A stretch of DNA of 64,000 bases from assembly GCA_023079485.1 (NCBI GenBank), contig CM041083.1:61323810-61387809 (forward strand), in the 5' to 3' direction. Position numbers and translations under genes: made by a program. Positions 24,761-38,226 of this stretch are shown here, in pieces; the first letter of the stretch is position 1, and the number at the start of each line of letters is the position of its first letter. Under the pieces are notes generated by a model. That model ran no database searches, was not told where the DNA came from, and saw nothing but the letters and a program-made list of their open reading frames with translations. Source of the stretch: Archilochus colubris. Taxonomy: Eukaryota; Chordata; Aves; Apodiformes; Trochilidae.

Positions 24761-27700
24761 TTATAAAATCAAGATGTTCAAATGGAGTTCAGTGGGTTAT
24801 AATTTTTTTTTCCCATTCAGTTTACCAGAAAACAGTACTAGTCAACACTGGGAAAGAAAACACTATCTACTCCACATTCATGACTATAAGTAAGTAGACG
24901 CAGGGATCATCTTTTAAAATTTATTCTCTCTTTTTCCATGCCAGATTTTCTTGCACACCTGCAGGACATTGCTGCTGACTTGATGCCTTAAGATCAACTC
25001 TAAAAAGAAAAAGTCTCTTCACTTTTATTTTCATGGGTGAAACTTTCTTAAATTTTTGGTCCCAGGCTGAGCACCTCTGCCTATATCTAATTATCATTAC
25101 AAACGGTTTTCTTCTTATTAAGGTATTTTAAAAATTCTTTGTCTTTAGAACTCTGCACCATGAAAAAGCTGTAGGATATTTTTGTCACTAGCTTTGCAAG
25201 GTTAAACACGTGATATCTTTGAATCAAAATAATTTAAAAAAAAAAAAAAAAGCAGCTTCAATTTTAACTAGTGCTTTGTTTAATGTTTTCCACATTAGCT
25301 TCCATATCCTGCCATGATATTGTTTACTGTAATCTTCAAAAGTCAGTAAGGTGTTTTAAAAATGGATTAATTATTCAATATAAAATTATGAAAGTATTCA
25401 AGATTATTGAAGTATTTCACTTCAGAGACATAAACCTAATTTGCAATTTCTTTGTGCCTTTCTTGTTGCCTAATCTTTTAGATCAAACAGACAAGAACTT
25501 ACAGCCATGCAGAGGAAAAAATATCAGGTTTAGACAGGACTTATGTTTAAGATGAATTGGTGCTAAAGACAGTGAATTATGAAGCAATGATGGTCCAGAG
25601 TAGAAAAGCTCAAACATGTCAGACACTTAATTGGTACTTAGCAGGACAGTTCTGTTTAAAGAGGAAACATAAACTGGATGGTTCAGCTTCAGCTGGATGT
25701 GATTTTTTTTTTATCCTACCATTCTTGGGAGAATTTTCTGATTCTCCTAAAGTAAAATTAGATATACAGTCTTGAGGTTCCAATCCTGTTTCTGATCTCT
25801 GATGGCTGAACATTAATCTATGCTAAGACAGATTTCTACTAAAAAGTTCAAGGACATGGTTTACATCTGTGATGGAAAGATTGTTTTTTTAAAAAAACTT
25901 CTTGTCTTTAATTACCAAGGGTAATGTCATTACAGTTTACCATTGCCTTTAATCCCATTTTTAACTCTTTAATATATAAAGAACTCAGTTTTATTACAGG
26001 GGCTGGTTCTGATGGCAGCACAGTTAATTTTGGAAAATTAGCTGAAATTCACATAGAAATTTCACCTTCTCAAGCATTTCAGTGCAGTCTGTGCAATGTT
26101 ATTTCCTCTTAAAATTCTAATTCTTCTACTTCAGTCATTACTGAATGTTTCTGCATCCCTTACAAAAATCAAAGTCACTATCCACAGAGGACCTGGAGAA
26201 AGTGCAGCTTCTGAAAAACAGTGCAAGAACCAGAAAGGAAACCAAAATCAGATTTGTAAGGAAAGGTGGACAATTAAAGAGGGCAAACAAAGCTCAGAGA
26301 TTTAGTCTATTAATTCTGCATTAACCAAGAAGCAAGGAATAGGCATTCTCCAGAGCAGTGTGGTGGCTTCTGATCCCTCAAGAGAGGCTGGATGGGGAGG
26401 GGGGTTTTGCTGGGGTACAGATGTCTCCCCCTTCCACAGTGCCACATTCCCAGCCTGGCCCCAGAGCAGAGCCCAGTTAGTACTGCAAAGGAGGGAGGCT
26501 TTGCTTCTCCCCCTCTCCTCCCCCTGCTCTTCCAAGTGAAAGGGCTCATGATCCACCACAATATGTTGTTTCCAGATTTCCTTGCATTTTCAAAACCTTA
26601 TGGTTTGGGGAAAATTTTGGTGGCTGTTACCTCCCTTTCCAGCTTATCTCACAAACACATTATAACAAATCCTATTGACTGCAGAAAAAGAGAATGACTC
26701 CTTGTCTATGGTTAGGCAGTTGTTTTAGGGGCCCCTCCTCACTCAGGGTGGGGAATTGGGAAAAGAAAGAAGACAGATTTAAAAAAAAAATAAAATAAAG
26801 AACTACCATTAATCTCAATACTAATAAGAAATATTATATTCCGTCCATATAGGGGTCACAGGCTCTGCACTCCCAGCACTCCCAGCACCATAGCTCCAGA
26901 ATATCATGACAGTCACATCAAATGGGAAAGCAGACTTCCAGGGACAGAATGACAGGGGAGATCTTCCAGGGACTGAAGAAAAGCCCTGTCCCAAACAAAC
27001 TTTCCTCTTTATAATAAGACTGATGCTTATTGGTAGGGAACGTTTCTGTTGGGCAGCTTGGGTCAGCTCCTTTCTCCCAACATAGCCCCTGGCTAGCTCA
27101 AAGCTGCCAAACACCTTGATCTCTATGGAAACCCACATACCACGGCTGGCCACAAACTAAAACCAAGCATCTTATCAACAGTGTTCTCAGAGAACAGAGT
27201 GATGCAGTTTACTCAGAGATTTCAGCTTCCCCGAACAGAAAATTGATTCTAGAATTCTATCACAGCAAAGCCAGGACACTCCTGTAAAAAGCTCCCCTGT
27301 GAAAAATAAACATGACATAATTTCACAAATTGTTAAACATTCTAAAGCAGAGAGAAAAACACTCTGTCTCAGCCAAAGCACACTCTTTGCACAGCATTGA
27401 AAATGACAGAGAGGAAATTGGGCATTAGAACTTAATTCATATTCCTGTCATCTAGGACACAAAACTACCATTCCTATGGATGGATTTGTACTTTGCATCA
27501 AATACATGAAAAATATTACTTTTTCCAAAGGAAAAGTTGTTATGCATATGCAGACAGAAAATAATTTAAAAATATAAATATGATGTATTTTTGTATAGAA
27601 ATATATCTAAACTATATATATATAAATACATCATATCCCTTTTATCCTATGAAAACACATTGGTTCAGACAAGGAAACAGAAATATTATTTTCTCACAAT

Positions 27701-30700
27701 ATAACCTGCCATGTCACCCTGAGAGTTGAATAAAAGCCCTCCTGCTGCTTCTGTTTTAGATAACAGACTCTGGTTTTCAACTCTAATGACAGACACATGT
27801 ATTTTTAGAACAAAAGGTCCTTCATGAACTCCATTCTCTGTGCTGCTTTTATGCAGCTCAGTTGATCACAACGCTAGTTAAAGTCATACAAAACTGAGTA
27901 TTTTTAAAGCTTTGTGTCTATGACAGTATAAAGACACAAATTTTTATCACTTGTCATGTTCTGAAGGCACTATTTTGGGAGCAGTGTAAGTGTTCTGATT
28001 TGTACATGCACTAATTTTGCCAACATACACACCATGCCTAAATTGCTCCAATAGGAATTTTCAAAAGCAGCAATCACAGCCTTAGCTCCTCGATTGATAT
28101 GGTGAGCATAGTCTCTCCTACTTGTGTGCTTTTTTACCTTCACCAGCATGTATATTTTATGATCCTCAGGCTTCACACTACACCTCTTCACAAACCATCA
28201 GTTCTGTTTGTGTCAGTCTCATACATCCCATGGAGTAATCAATTTTCAGTTAAGATGACCACATTTTCCCATTTTAATTCCTTTCACAGTTCTACAAAAT
28301 AAATTCCCTTTGTTCTAATGCCATTCTCAAGGAAAATGGTGAAGCAATTTGCTTTCTTCCAAAGAATGAATGAAGTTGACAAGATTCAACTATCCCAACT
28401 CTATCTATTTAAGAGCCTATAACAGAATTTCAACCATAGAGCCTTTGAAGATCAAAATTTTCTCTGGACTGACTGAAGAATTTCTGTAGGGTTGACTTTT
28501 ATGAAAAATTTACTGAGATTCAAGAAGCAAGTCAAGTTCTTAGACTCTACCTATTAAATACCATGTCATCAACTAAATGATTTATAAAGTCTTTATAATA
28601 GTGGTATTGGGTAGACGTGTTTTATGCAAAGCTGACTGTGTTATATTCATACAATATTAATTTTGTGAATACACAAAAAACCTTAAAAATGTTAACATAT
28701 TATAATAGCTATACTTAAGTATAGGTGAAACTAGCAAAACAGATTTATTTAACTTAGAATTTGCATTTATGAATTCTTTACATTTGAGCTCTTAATTTCT
28801 GAACTCTGTCTCCTTTAAGTCCAGAAAGGAAGACGCCTAATAAACATCTCTGCTCTTTAGTCTTGTTCTTTAGAATGTGTTTATTAAAGCCATCTTGCTG
28901 AAACCAAGCCTAACAGTTTCAGATATCCACAAATTACAAATAACAAAATAGCTGTTGTTAAGGAAACATCCTGATAAAGTCCCTCTGAGACCAAATCAGT
29001 TTGACAGGAACTAGCTAACCATCTTGGGTACTCATCTACTGCCTTCTACATCATTAAAAAATTACAGCCAAACAGAAAGGTACCTGTGCCCAGGTCCTTA
29101 AGGTCAAAACCCTGACCAGTACAGCATCAACCTCACAAACCTAGAAGGTATCCAGAGAGACAGCATCAAAAAATTCCTCCCTTCTTTTCCTTCGTGGATT
29201 GTGCTTCTGACTTAAATATGCTGAGATTAACACAAACACTGTCAGACCTTCTAACTGGTGATACAACCATGAGAAACACCTGGGTGGAGAACATCATCTC
29301 CACATAGCTCACTAGCAGCTTAAATAGTTTTTCCTGTGTGCACAACTAGGAGAGGTGCTTTACAGGAGGAAGTTGTAGCCAAATTTTGGTTTGGAGTTGT
29401 GGTTTCCAGCTAAGAAGTGGAGGTGGGAAATATTAGCCTGTTCTTTAGTGCTAAAAATGTATCCCTAAACTGTTTATTCCTAACTCCTGATAAAATGAAT
29501 CCACTAAGGTTAAGGTTGGGAAATGAGCCTGTTGCACAAGCACAGAGCAGTGGCAAGAAAAAATATTCCCTGCTCTTCTTCCCAAACTCCATGAAATTAC
29601 TTACGTATTCAAACTGACCACTCACTGCAAATAACACAGGAGATCATTCTCATCTCACAAATATTTCTGTTGGCAGCAGAAAGTGGCTGATGGGCTCTAG
29701 CTGTGGCACAAATGCTCTTTAATGAGATCAGCATAACCATAAATTCATCCTGTTTCAGAAAAGCATTCTTTGGGGTGAGGCAGAAGGAAGAAATTAAGGA
29801 TAGATAAAAGAAAACAGTATGTATTGTCAAGCTACACAATATTTTGTTGCTCTTAGATGACTCGCATCAGTTCTCTCAGCCTGATTTTAATGTCACTTCA
29901 CAAAAATATCTCCAGCATCAAAACACATCAGTCAGGCAGATAGAACCATTTATCTGAATGGCAGTAGAGCCTGGTTTCTAATTCTTTTAAATGAGAGAAG
30001 GAGAGCTGTCAGAAGCTACCCATCCATGCTGCCACACAGCATCATAGGTACCTGATGGTGTGCTCAGCTGCCTACAGTGTGGAAATAAAAGCTAATTTTG
30101 GTAACTATTTTATTGCATAAAGAATCCACAAGCTCATATAAACTCTGATTGTTTTCCAAGTGCAGTGAATTTCATGTAATTTTGACTGACATTGTTTTCT
30201 GGTAACATTTATCTGCATGCTTGCCTGCTAGTAATAATTGGATTTAAATATTTACATTGAGTTCTAATTGAATTTGGATATTGAAGTTATATTATGCAGA
30301 CAAATACAGGCTGCATACTCAAGTAAAATGATGCTAAGCATAGCTTTCACAAATGTAATTGAAAACCTCTAAGTAATGTTTTAAAAGTGCATGCTGAATG
30401 AATGACTGCGTGAGCATATTATAAAACCAAATTCTTTTGAAGTGTTTCTTCTTTTCTCCTACCTCAGGAACAGTACATATCTAGGTTCTATCCGAAGTAA
30501 AAATGAACATAAACTTCCATTTTGCTTCAGCTAAAGCTCTAGTATCAAAATAAACTATGGTATAGTTGCTTTTCAGGAATGTCACTTATTCACCCCAAAG
30601 TCTTCTCTACCGTTCAATAGGCTCCTTGCCTTCAGCCTTCATGATTGATATTTGGGTAATGAGCTTCACTTCTCTCCCAGGAGGCAGAATATGTAAAATC

Positions 30701-33700
30701 CAGGATCAGCCTGGACAACTGGGTTCTGTAACATTTTATTGTCTTTATGGCCTTTCTTTTTGCTTTAGGAAAGAAAGCACCTGTGATGACTCTCCAGGCA
30801 TCAGATTATTCTGTCCTCACTCCAGGTCATTTTAATATGAAATGATACTTTGAAAAATGTCAAAGCTTATCTCTTTTCTATCTTCTCTAACCCCCTACCT
30901 GCATGAAGAGGAAAAATATGACCTGAAAACCTGTTTCTCAGAATGACTGCAGCCCTGATGTACAAAAGTTGTCAAAGATAGTGTGAGATGCTGGTCCATC
31001 TTCCTCCACAGAGTAAGACCAGGTCCTACCCTCAAAGCAACTGGCTGCTCTCAACTCCTCTGTTCCACACAGAGTTGAAGTCTCACCAGCACAGCCCAGA
31101 AACCTTGTTTCCCACCAGCATTTTTTTCAGCTGCAAGGGTGACTATCTGCCTCACCCATCAGTATCAGCAGATATTTCTAAAAAAGCAGTTTGTTCAGAG
31201 ACATTGAATTAAAAAATGGCCATCTTTCAAAACTGATTGTGCAAGATGAGATGCTAAAGGGTAAGAATAGATTGTTTCATATCTCCAAAAGCTTTCAGAG
31301 TTACAGCTGATTGTCTGGTGAGTGATGACTCTTGACAAGTGCTGGCTTCAGTCTTGGGCTCAGGATAAATTCACTCAAAATATTTTTCTGTATTGAATTC
31401 AGGCTGCCTGCTGCTGACAGTATTGAAGTAGTCACCAGAATATGTTATTCTTCATGTGGCCTGCTAGCACAGGGCTTGATGCTGTCTATATTAATCAAAA
31501 TGCCCTAGGGCAGGATAGAGGAAAACAGACACATTTCCTTCAGCTGTTTACCTGGGTAACAGAAATTCTCAGTGAGTTTTATCATCCATCTTCAGTAGCA
31601 ATGCTAGGTGACAGCAGTTGGACAAATTACTTTGAGTCTTTAGTGTCACATTGTATTATTTAGATTCAATAAACCAATGGAGATGTTTCCCTTAATTTTG
31701 GAACATACATTCAGATTGCAAGCCTTTTGATTCAAATATAACTATGCCTTCCAGAGAAACAAATGAGATACACAAGAAAGAGATAATCTCTCTCCATACA
31801 AATGTGTATTTTCCCCTGGAAAAGGAGTATTCTCGTTCCTTACACTCAGAGAAGCATTCCTGAATATGCAGGTAGATTCATTATATTTCACAGCTCTGAC
31901 TGTTTCCAAAACAATCCTGTTGTCTTCTGTAATAAGGCCAAAATAACATTGTTCAGTTCTTGTTCCTGAAGAGTGTTGCTACACTGACAAACAGCACTGG
32001 CTGTATATGCAATCTATAGAGGGTTTTCTAACCTTGATAGATTTAGTAATTGTCTATCAAGATTACTGCAGATTTTGTTTAACCTCGGTTTAGGGCTTTT
32101 GCTGTACAGCTTGCAAATGAAAACACAGACCTGGTCCTTCTGAAATGGCATTTGCCAAATATCTTATGTTTCTTAAGAATCCTACAGTATTTGTTCTGAG
32201 CTTTTTGTTGTTGTTGTTGTGGGGTTTTTTTCCCCAAACCTCAGCCTTTAACCCCCCAAGAAGGTGCTAGGTTATAAGGTTTCAATAAATCAAATATTAC
32301 CATTATTATTGTGACATAAATTTGAAAGTGCAACTGAAGTGTACCTGGAAGACTACAAATTCAATTACATGTCAATTTTTCAACATTCCCCATCGACAGT
32401 TCATACTACATTCATTTTGAAATAGTCCTGTAAATTTGTGACTCTTTGGATTGGGAATACTGCATTTACACTCCAGAGAAGTCTGTAGTTTCCTTCACTT
32501 TTGATTTGTCAACTAAAGCCAAGGATTTGTTGGGTGAATTACTAGAGAGGTCATGCGCAAGAGATTGCAGGATAGCTCCTTCTCTATGAAAAGCAAAATT
32601 AAGCTTCTTGAGCTGTGAACAAAGCCAAGGCTATATTTTTCATTCTCTCTCCTACCCATCTGCATAGATGAATATTTCCTGTTCTTCTCATTTCTGAGAC
32701 TCTGAAACTATTCCTCATAGTAGTAGTGTCCAAAACCTCTCAGTCCCCTTCTGCTTCCCTCAACCGCCTCAACTTAATATTCTTCAACCTGCTGTGTACT
32801 TAGCTCACAAATATATATTTTGCATCCTTCTATTCTACCACAGAAAATGGAAAAATTTCCCTTCCTTTGGATCTAAGGCTTGGAACACTTTAAGGACAAA
32901 GCTAGTTGTCCTGAAAATTTCCTCATGCACTACAATCACCTGAACAGGCATGTGTAGATGAAGGTGACTTGTGTCATGCTGTAATTAGGATAAAGAAATA
33001 ATTCCTTGGGTTCCTGAGAATATTTGTGTAAAATCAATCCACCATGACAACTCAGGGAATGGGTTTTCCTCTAGTTGTCCCTACATGATGACAACATTGT
33101 GCACTACATGTTTATTTCTGAATATGCAGTACTTTTATCTGATGTTCTTTATGACCTCTTACTGTTTATAAGTTTACTTTGTCAAATCTGAATAAACATC
33201 AGAGCTGAACAAAACTCTTTCAAACTCCTTTTTTTGGTCTCATTTAGCATAATTACAAACTGCTTGTTACTAGTAAATAACCACGTTTCCTTCCTTTCAC
33301 ATTTGCTTAGAACAATTTGTTTCCATTAAAATTATTCTGAAGGTTCATATACAGTAAATCTCAGAACTCTGGGCATGAAATTGTAGCCCTGATTATTACA
33401 GATATTCCCTTCTGCCTTTACACTAGTCTTCTGCCCAGTGACTCCAGACATCAAGGGTTACAGGACTAGGTAGGGAATACTTCATTCTTAGTTTTTCTCA
33501 TTGTTACACTTCACAACAGGCTGCCACCACCAATGAAGCCCACGATCTGCTTTGTCTTAAAGGGTCTTGACACCTTCACAGTGAATAACTGATTGTTTAT
33601 GCTTAAGTTATTCTTCTATTCTTATGACCAAGCTACTCCGTGATTCTAAGGGACTAACTAAACTCTTCAACTTACTCTGACACTGATGTAAGTTGTGTTT

Positions 33701-36700
33701 AACTTATGCTGACTCCTAAGCTCACTTACATACTGCAGTCATTAAACATATTTTGAACTTCTTATTGCTTTTCTTCTCTATATTTCTTTCCTTTCAGTAC
33801 AATTTTTGTTCTGAAAGTTTCCTGCAAAAAAGAGTGAATTTGAGTTTAGGTTAGAAACAAGCCCATCTGGACAATATATAGTGAGGAACTACTTGCCACC
33901 TACTATACCTGATGATGTCTCCACCAACTCAAACAGCCCTGTGATCAATTTCGCCTGCAAAGTTGCACCAGAACAATAATATGGAAATAATTGCAAAGCA
34001 TAAGATTATCATTTTAGGAGGATAAACCAGAAAAAAAAAAAAAAAAACCTAACATAAAATGAACCGAACCAAACAAAAAAAAAAATTCACCAGAAATACA
34101 CAAAATATAATACTAAAAAAACAACTCAGAAAACAACTTTAAAACAGCACAGTTTAGTACTAGCCATCATTAGCATATAATCCGTTTCAGAAAGAAAAAG
34201 AATTATTTTAAATTTATGCATGTATTACTTGGAAAAGTTCAAAAGTAATTCCATAGGCTCCAGCAAAAATAGAGAAAGAAAAAAACCAAACTTCAGCCTG
34301 CTTCCGTCTAACATCACAGTTTGTACAGACATTTGTGTGTGTTCAAAACACCCACCCACCCATTTTTAACTTTGGGGGAACAGACTTTGTGTCATCCCTT
34401 AGAGAGAATGTGCCATATGTGGGGAAATCAGCTTCAGTATGGTCAGACCTCAATGGCAGCACCTGAATCAATAACTTCAGGAGAGGAGCCTTCCTCTTTC
34501 AGAGAGAGAAGCACTGAGCAGGTCCCAATATTCAGAGAAATCTTAAAGTTACTGTTGTGCATGTCGATAGTGAAAAGCTGAATAATTCAGTTCACAATGG
34601 CTGTCTGGGATAGGAAAAGGAGTATAAGTGTATTCCAGATGCAGAATTAATTCCTGAATGAACAATGAGAACATTTGCATTAGGGAGAATTTGGAAGCAT
34701 GCAGTACTTCCACTGCCAATTTCTAAAGCATAGACTGTAGCAGAGAGTCAAAAAAGAATCAAAATAAGAACAGCAGGAGGAGAGAAGTTCTTGAGAAATA
34801 AAAAAATAATACAATACTTTCTGAAAAGAATTTTTCCCTTGAAGACAATTAAATTTCCCCTGTGGTTTCTACTTATATGTAAACTGTAATTCCACCAGCA
34901 AATCTCCAGTTCTATGTGTTTATCCATGAAAGGTGCTACCATTTGTTCCAGATAAATGATACAGAGAGATTCCCAATAGATGGCTACTCCGAGAACACTA
35001 TATCCAAGGTTTCTGAAGTTCAATTTGATCTAGCCTGATTTGGTCTATTACATAAAAACAAGCCATCTGAGAAATAGCTAAACTGACTTGATGCCTTTTG
35101 AGAGGCTTAGGAAGTACAAACATATCCCCTCGGATGCCTTCTTCAGACCCCCATATATAGTCAGAGTTTCTCTATGTCATCAATAAGAGACGCAGGCATA
35201 TATGCCTCTTTTGCCATTTTCTACAATTAGCCTTTAGATACCTGCCTGCAATATTAAACTTGATAATCACAGCTGACATTTCAGTTTGCCTAAAATCAGA
35301 TGGTTCTGTTTATTTTATTTTTTTTAGCTGAATAAAATAATCTTTATATTCCCAGATGTACACGTGTTTCATAGGTCTTTTCTGTCACTTAATTTTTGAC
35401 AAGTTTTGTTTAAGATTAGCATACTGTTAAATGTGACTTGCATGTTTTACAGCCATGGACCAACACCAAGAGCTCTATATCGATAGTGCTGTTTTAGCAA
35501 TCAGCTTTTTTTAGTATCCCCAGTAGACACTAGGAGACAGGGGTGTCCTATCTACTTGCCACCTGACTTTTACAGAGACTCATCTAGTGAGAGTTCATGG
35601 ATAATTTAATCCTGAACTTGCTGTCACATCTGAGCTGACACCTAATTAGTGCTGTGTATCAGATCTGCCATTCAAGTTGTGTTAGCTGAGAATGAGCCAT
35701 CCTCGGGTATTCAGGGACACATAGCCTTTTGGAGACTCAAATAATTACCCTCAGTGGAGATTTTATGGAAAGAAATACTTGTAAAGAGGACTGGACCTCA
35801 GGCAAGAATTTCCTTTTGATAGTTTGGCTTTTGTTGTGGTTTGCTTTGTTTCTACCAGACAAAAATAATGTGGTTGTCCTTGATCTCGGGCTGTCCAGGA
35901 CAGGGTACAGAGGCTGATGTGCCTTACACTAGCACTGAGATTTGGGGCCTAATTATAGTTCCTTGCAACAATTTCTTTACCTTAGCATCACTCTACACTG
36001 GGTCTTATATTACACCTATATTTTCATCATTAACTGATTCAGATTATTTTTTTCTCAACTCATCTGAGAAACATGGGGCCCTACACAAAGAAAAATGTGT
36101 GAGATATCACTGGATGTGTCTGTATCACCACTGCAAAGTATGGACTCAGATCCTCAGATCCTCGTCTCTGCTGCTCCTACAGAGGGTGGGCTAATGCACA
36201 GGCAAACTGTCATTGCCCACCATACTCAGCTGCTTTATTAAAAAAATATATAACTCATAAGGTAATTTAAGGCACACATATAAAAGCATTTCAAGAAAAT
36301 TAATCTTGTTTTCAGAAAGTAAGGAGAAAGGTAATTCAGCATTCTAATTCAGGTAGATACATTTGTGTGTTCTTTCTCCTCATATAAATGGTGTCAAACA
36401 ACCATCCATGTACTTTAGTCCCATGTTGCAGCTATTTGCAGTGACTAATATCTTGTTGCCCATCACCTATTCTATTACAATGCCAGATATGCTAATTACT
36501 TCCTTGAATGTGCTGTACAAAATGTTCTTGGCTTGAAATCATTCTTTAGATAAATAAAGCGTGTATTTTTTCCTGGCAGTTTAATTGTATGACTGTCAGC
36601 TGGATCACAGCAAACAGCTTTTCCTTCCTCATCCTTTCATGCCCTAGTCTATCTTCTTGCAGTGTGCTTGCAATTGTTAAGTAGGGAAAAAAAACAAAAC

Positions 36701-37798
36701 AAACAAATAAAGAAAACAAAAAAATCCAAGAAGCTTACAGAAGTATACATGTGAACTTCTAAATATATGTATTAATATATGTGAATAACATAGTCTTAGG
36801 AAAAGGAGATGAATGAGAAGCCATTAAAAAAAGCCCAAGTCCCATGAGCATTGTTTATATGTCCATCCTATGGAGTTAACATAAAAACCAATATTTACAC
36901 TGACAGAACTTTTATCTGCCTTTATAAAGATGAGATATGCTGCATCTAGCTGTGGGAAGGCCTTTCAAAGCATTTAAGAACTATTTTGCAAGTGGGTAGA
37001 GATGGAGGTCAGCTGGCTGGCTGGCTGTCATCAAAAAATACCTCAGACCAGGAAGGTGGATCATGGAAGGTCAAGGACAAATGACAAATAGTGGTAGGAA
37101 AAAGTGATCCCAAAAGTTTCTATTTTTTATTCATATTATAAAACACAGAACCACTAGTATTAAAAAAAACTTTAGCTTTAGTAGTACTAGCTGCTCAGAA
37201 TAATAGTTTTAACTCAAAATAAAGCAGTTAAGCTACTTTTGAATTAGTTTTAATTAAGAAAAATTCTATTTTACCTTTAAAAAACAGCTAAAATGTTGTA
37301 TCTCAGATAAGCTCCTCACTTATTGAGGAAGTTCTGTGCTACGCAAGGGTGAGCATTTTCTATATTCCAATGGTACAAAGGGCACATGTTAGTAATGAGA
37401 TCCTGTCTGTTTCCCTCCTCTCCACTGAAAACATTTATCCTGGCATGCAGAGGCTGTGCTAGATGTTGCCTGACCCTTCTCCAACTGCAAGAGGTGTTTG
37501 ATTTTTTTCCTAGGTTTGTTTCTACCTCTATAAATACATAGCCTACCTATACCTGTGTCTATTTTTTGTATTATGAAAATGTGGTATGGACTTGATTGAA
37601 TGTGAAGAGCAAATATAATAACAAACGAGGAACACAGAGATCAAGAAAACAAGGGGGAAAAAATCAACACTGGGAATAGTTGGAAAATAAAGAGCCTAGA
37701 GGAATGGATGGACAACTTTGTTGTATAGGAAGGCTTTCATCATGTGAAAGAAATGCTTGAATCAGATTACCCTAATTCTCTCATTGGAACAGGTCCTT
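24761..37798. other. Intergenic DNA, no gene recognised
   Basis: Thirteen kilobases with no CR1 tail, no exon of a family I know and no RNA gene. It contains a 16-A run at 25236-25251, a 13-bp inverted repeat forming a hairpin at 27578-27636, a 9-bp inverted repeat at 32033-32061, a TTG repeat near 32203-32220, A-rich runs at 34033-34085 and an A-rich simple repeat near 36686-36725. The piece 30100-30460 is rich in TAATTG-type homeodomain core sites and is the best candidate here for a conserved regulatory element. Confidence 0.6.
27578..27636. repeat. 13-bp perfect inverted repeat (hairpin)
   Basis: The arm ATATGATGTATTT at 27578-27590 is the exact reverse complement of 27624-27636. The 33-bp AT-rich loop contains a further short TATAG/CTATA pairing. 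It may be a hairpin structure, the remnant of a small inverted-repeat transposon, or chance in AT-rich DNA. Confidence 0.8.
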
Positions 37799-38226
37799 TG
37801 TGATGGAAGACATGGAGCATAGACACCAATTGCTGCACAATCAGAATCACTTTATTGTGTGGCTACATTTATATAGTATCCCAATATCTCTTGATTGCTC
37901 TACAATTTGCACCTCTAAAAATGTTCTTTCTACTAACACAAAACCTTATCTGCCTTTTCCACCAGAGGCACAGGACATAACAGGATACATAACAGGTACA
38001 GATACCAGGACATAACATCGTCCAGATGGCAAATTCCTGGGGTTATTTACAGCTCTTTGTTCTCCTTTGGGGTCAGTCAGTACCAGGGAATTTACAGGAC
38101 TCCTCCATCCCATGCATGCCTGCTCTTCTGCTGTTCTCCTACACCTTTGTAGCTATCTCCCTGTCCCCAGCCTCAGGGATCCATGGCACAGGAGACTCTG
38201 GTCCACTCAGAGGACTCTACTACACA
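37799..38226 (-). mobile_element. Probable solo LTR of an alpharetrovirus-like endogenous retrovirus, minus strand
   Basis: Read on the minus strand, the segment has an LTR promoter and polyadenylation core in the right order: a TATA box (CTATATAAAT, + positions 37868-37877), then AATAAA about 12 bases later (37851-37856), then an ATTGGTGTC motif (37826-37834), then a TG/CA-type end at 37799-37801. Having AATAAA between the TATA box and the presumed cap site, followed by ATTGGTGT in U5, is the layout known from avian leukosis/sarcoma-type LTRs. The U3 start is uncertain: a TGTG...CACA symmetric end would place it at 38226, and another TG start is possible at 38017. No primer-binding site, polypurine tract or viral gene lies beside it, so it is best read as a solo LTR. 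I could not find a convincing target-site duplication. Confidence 0.6.
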
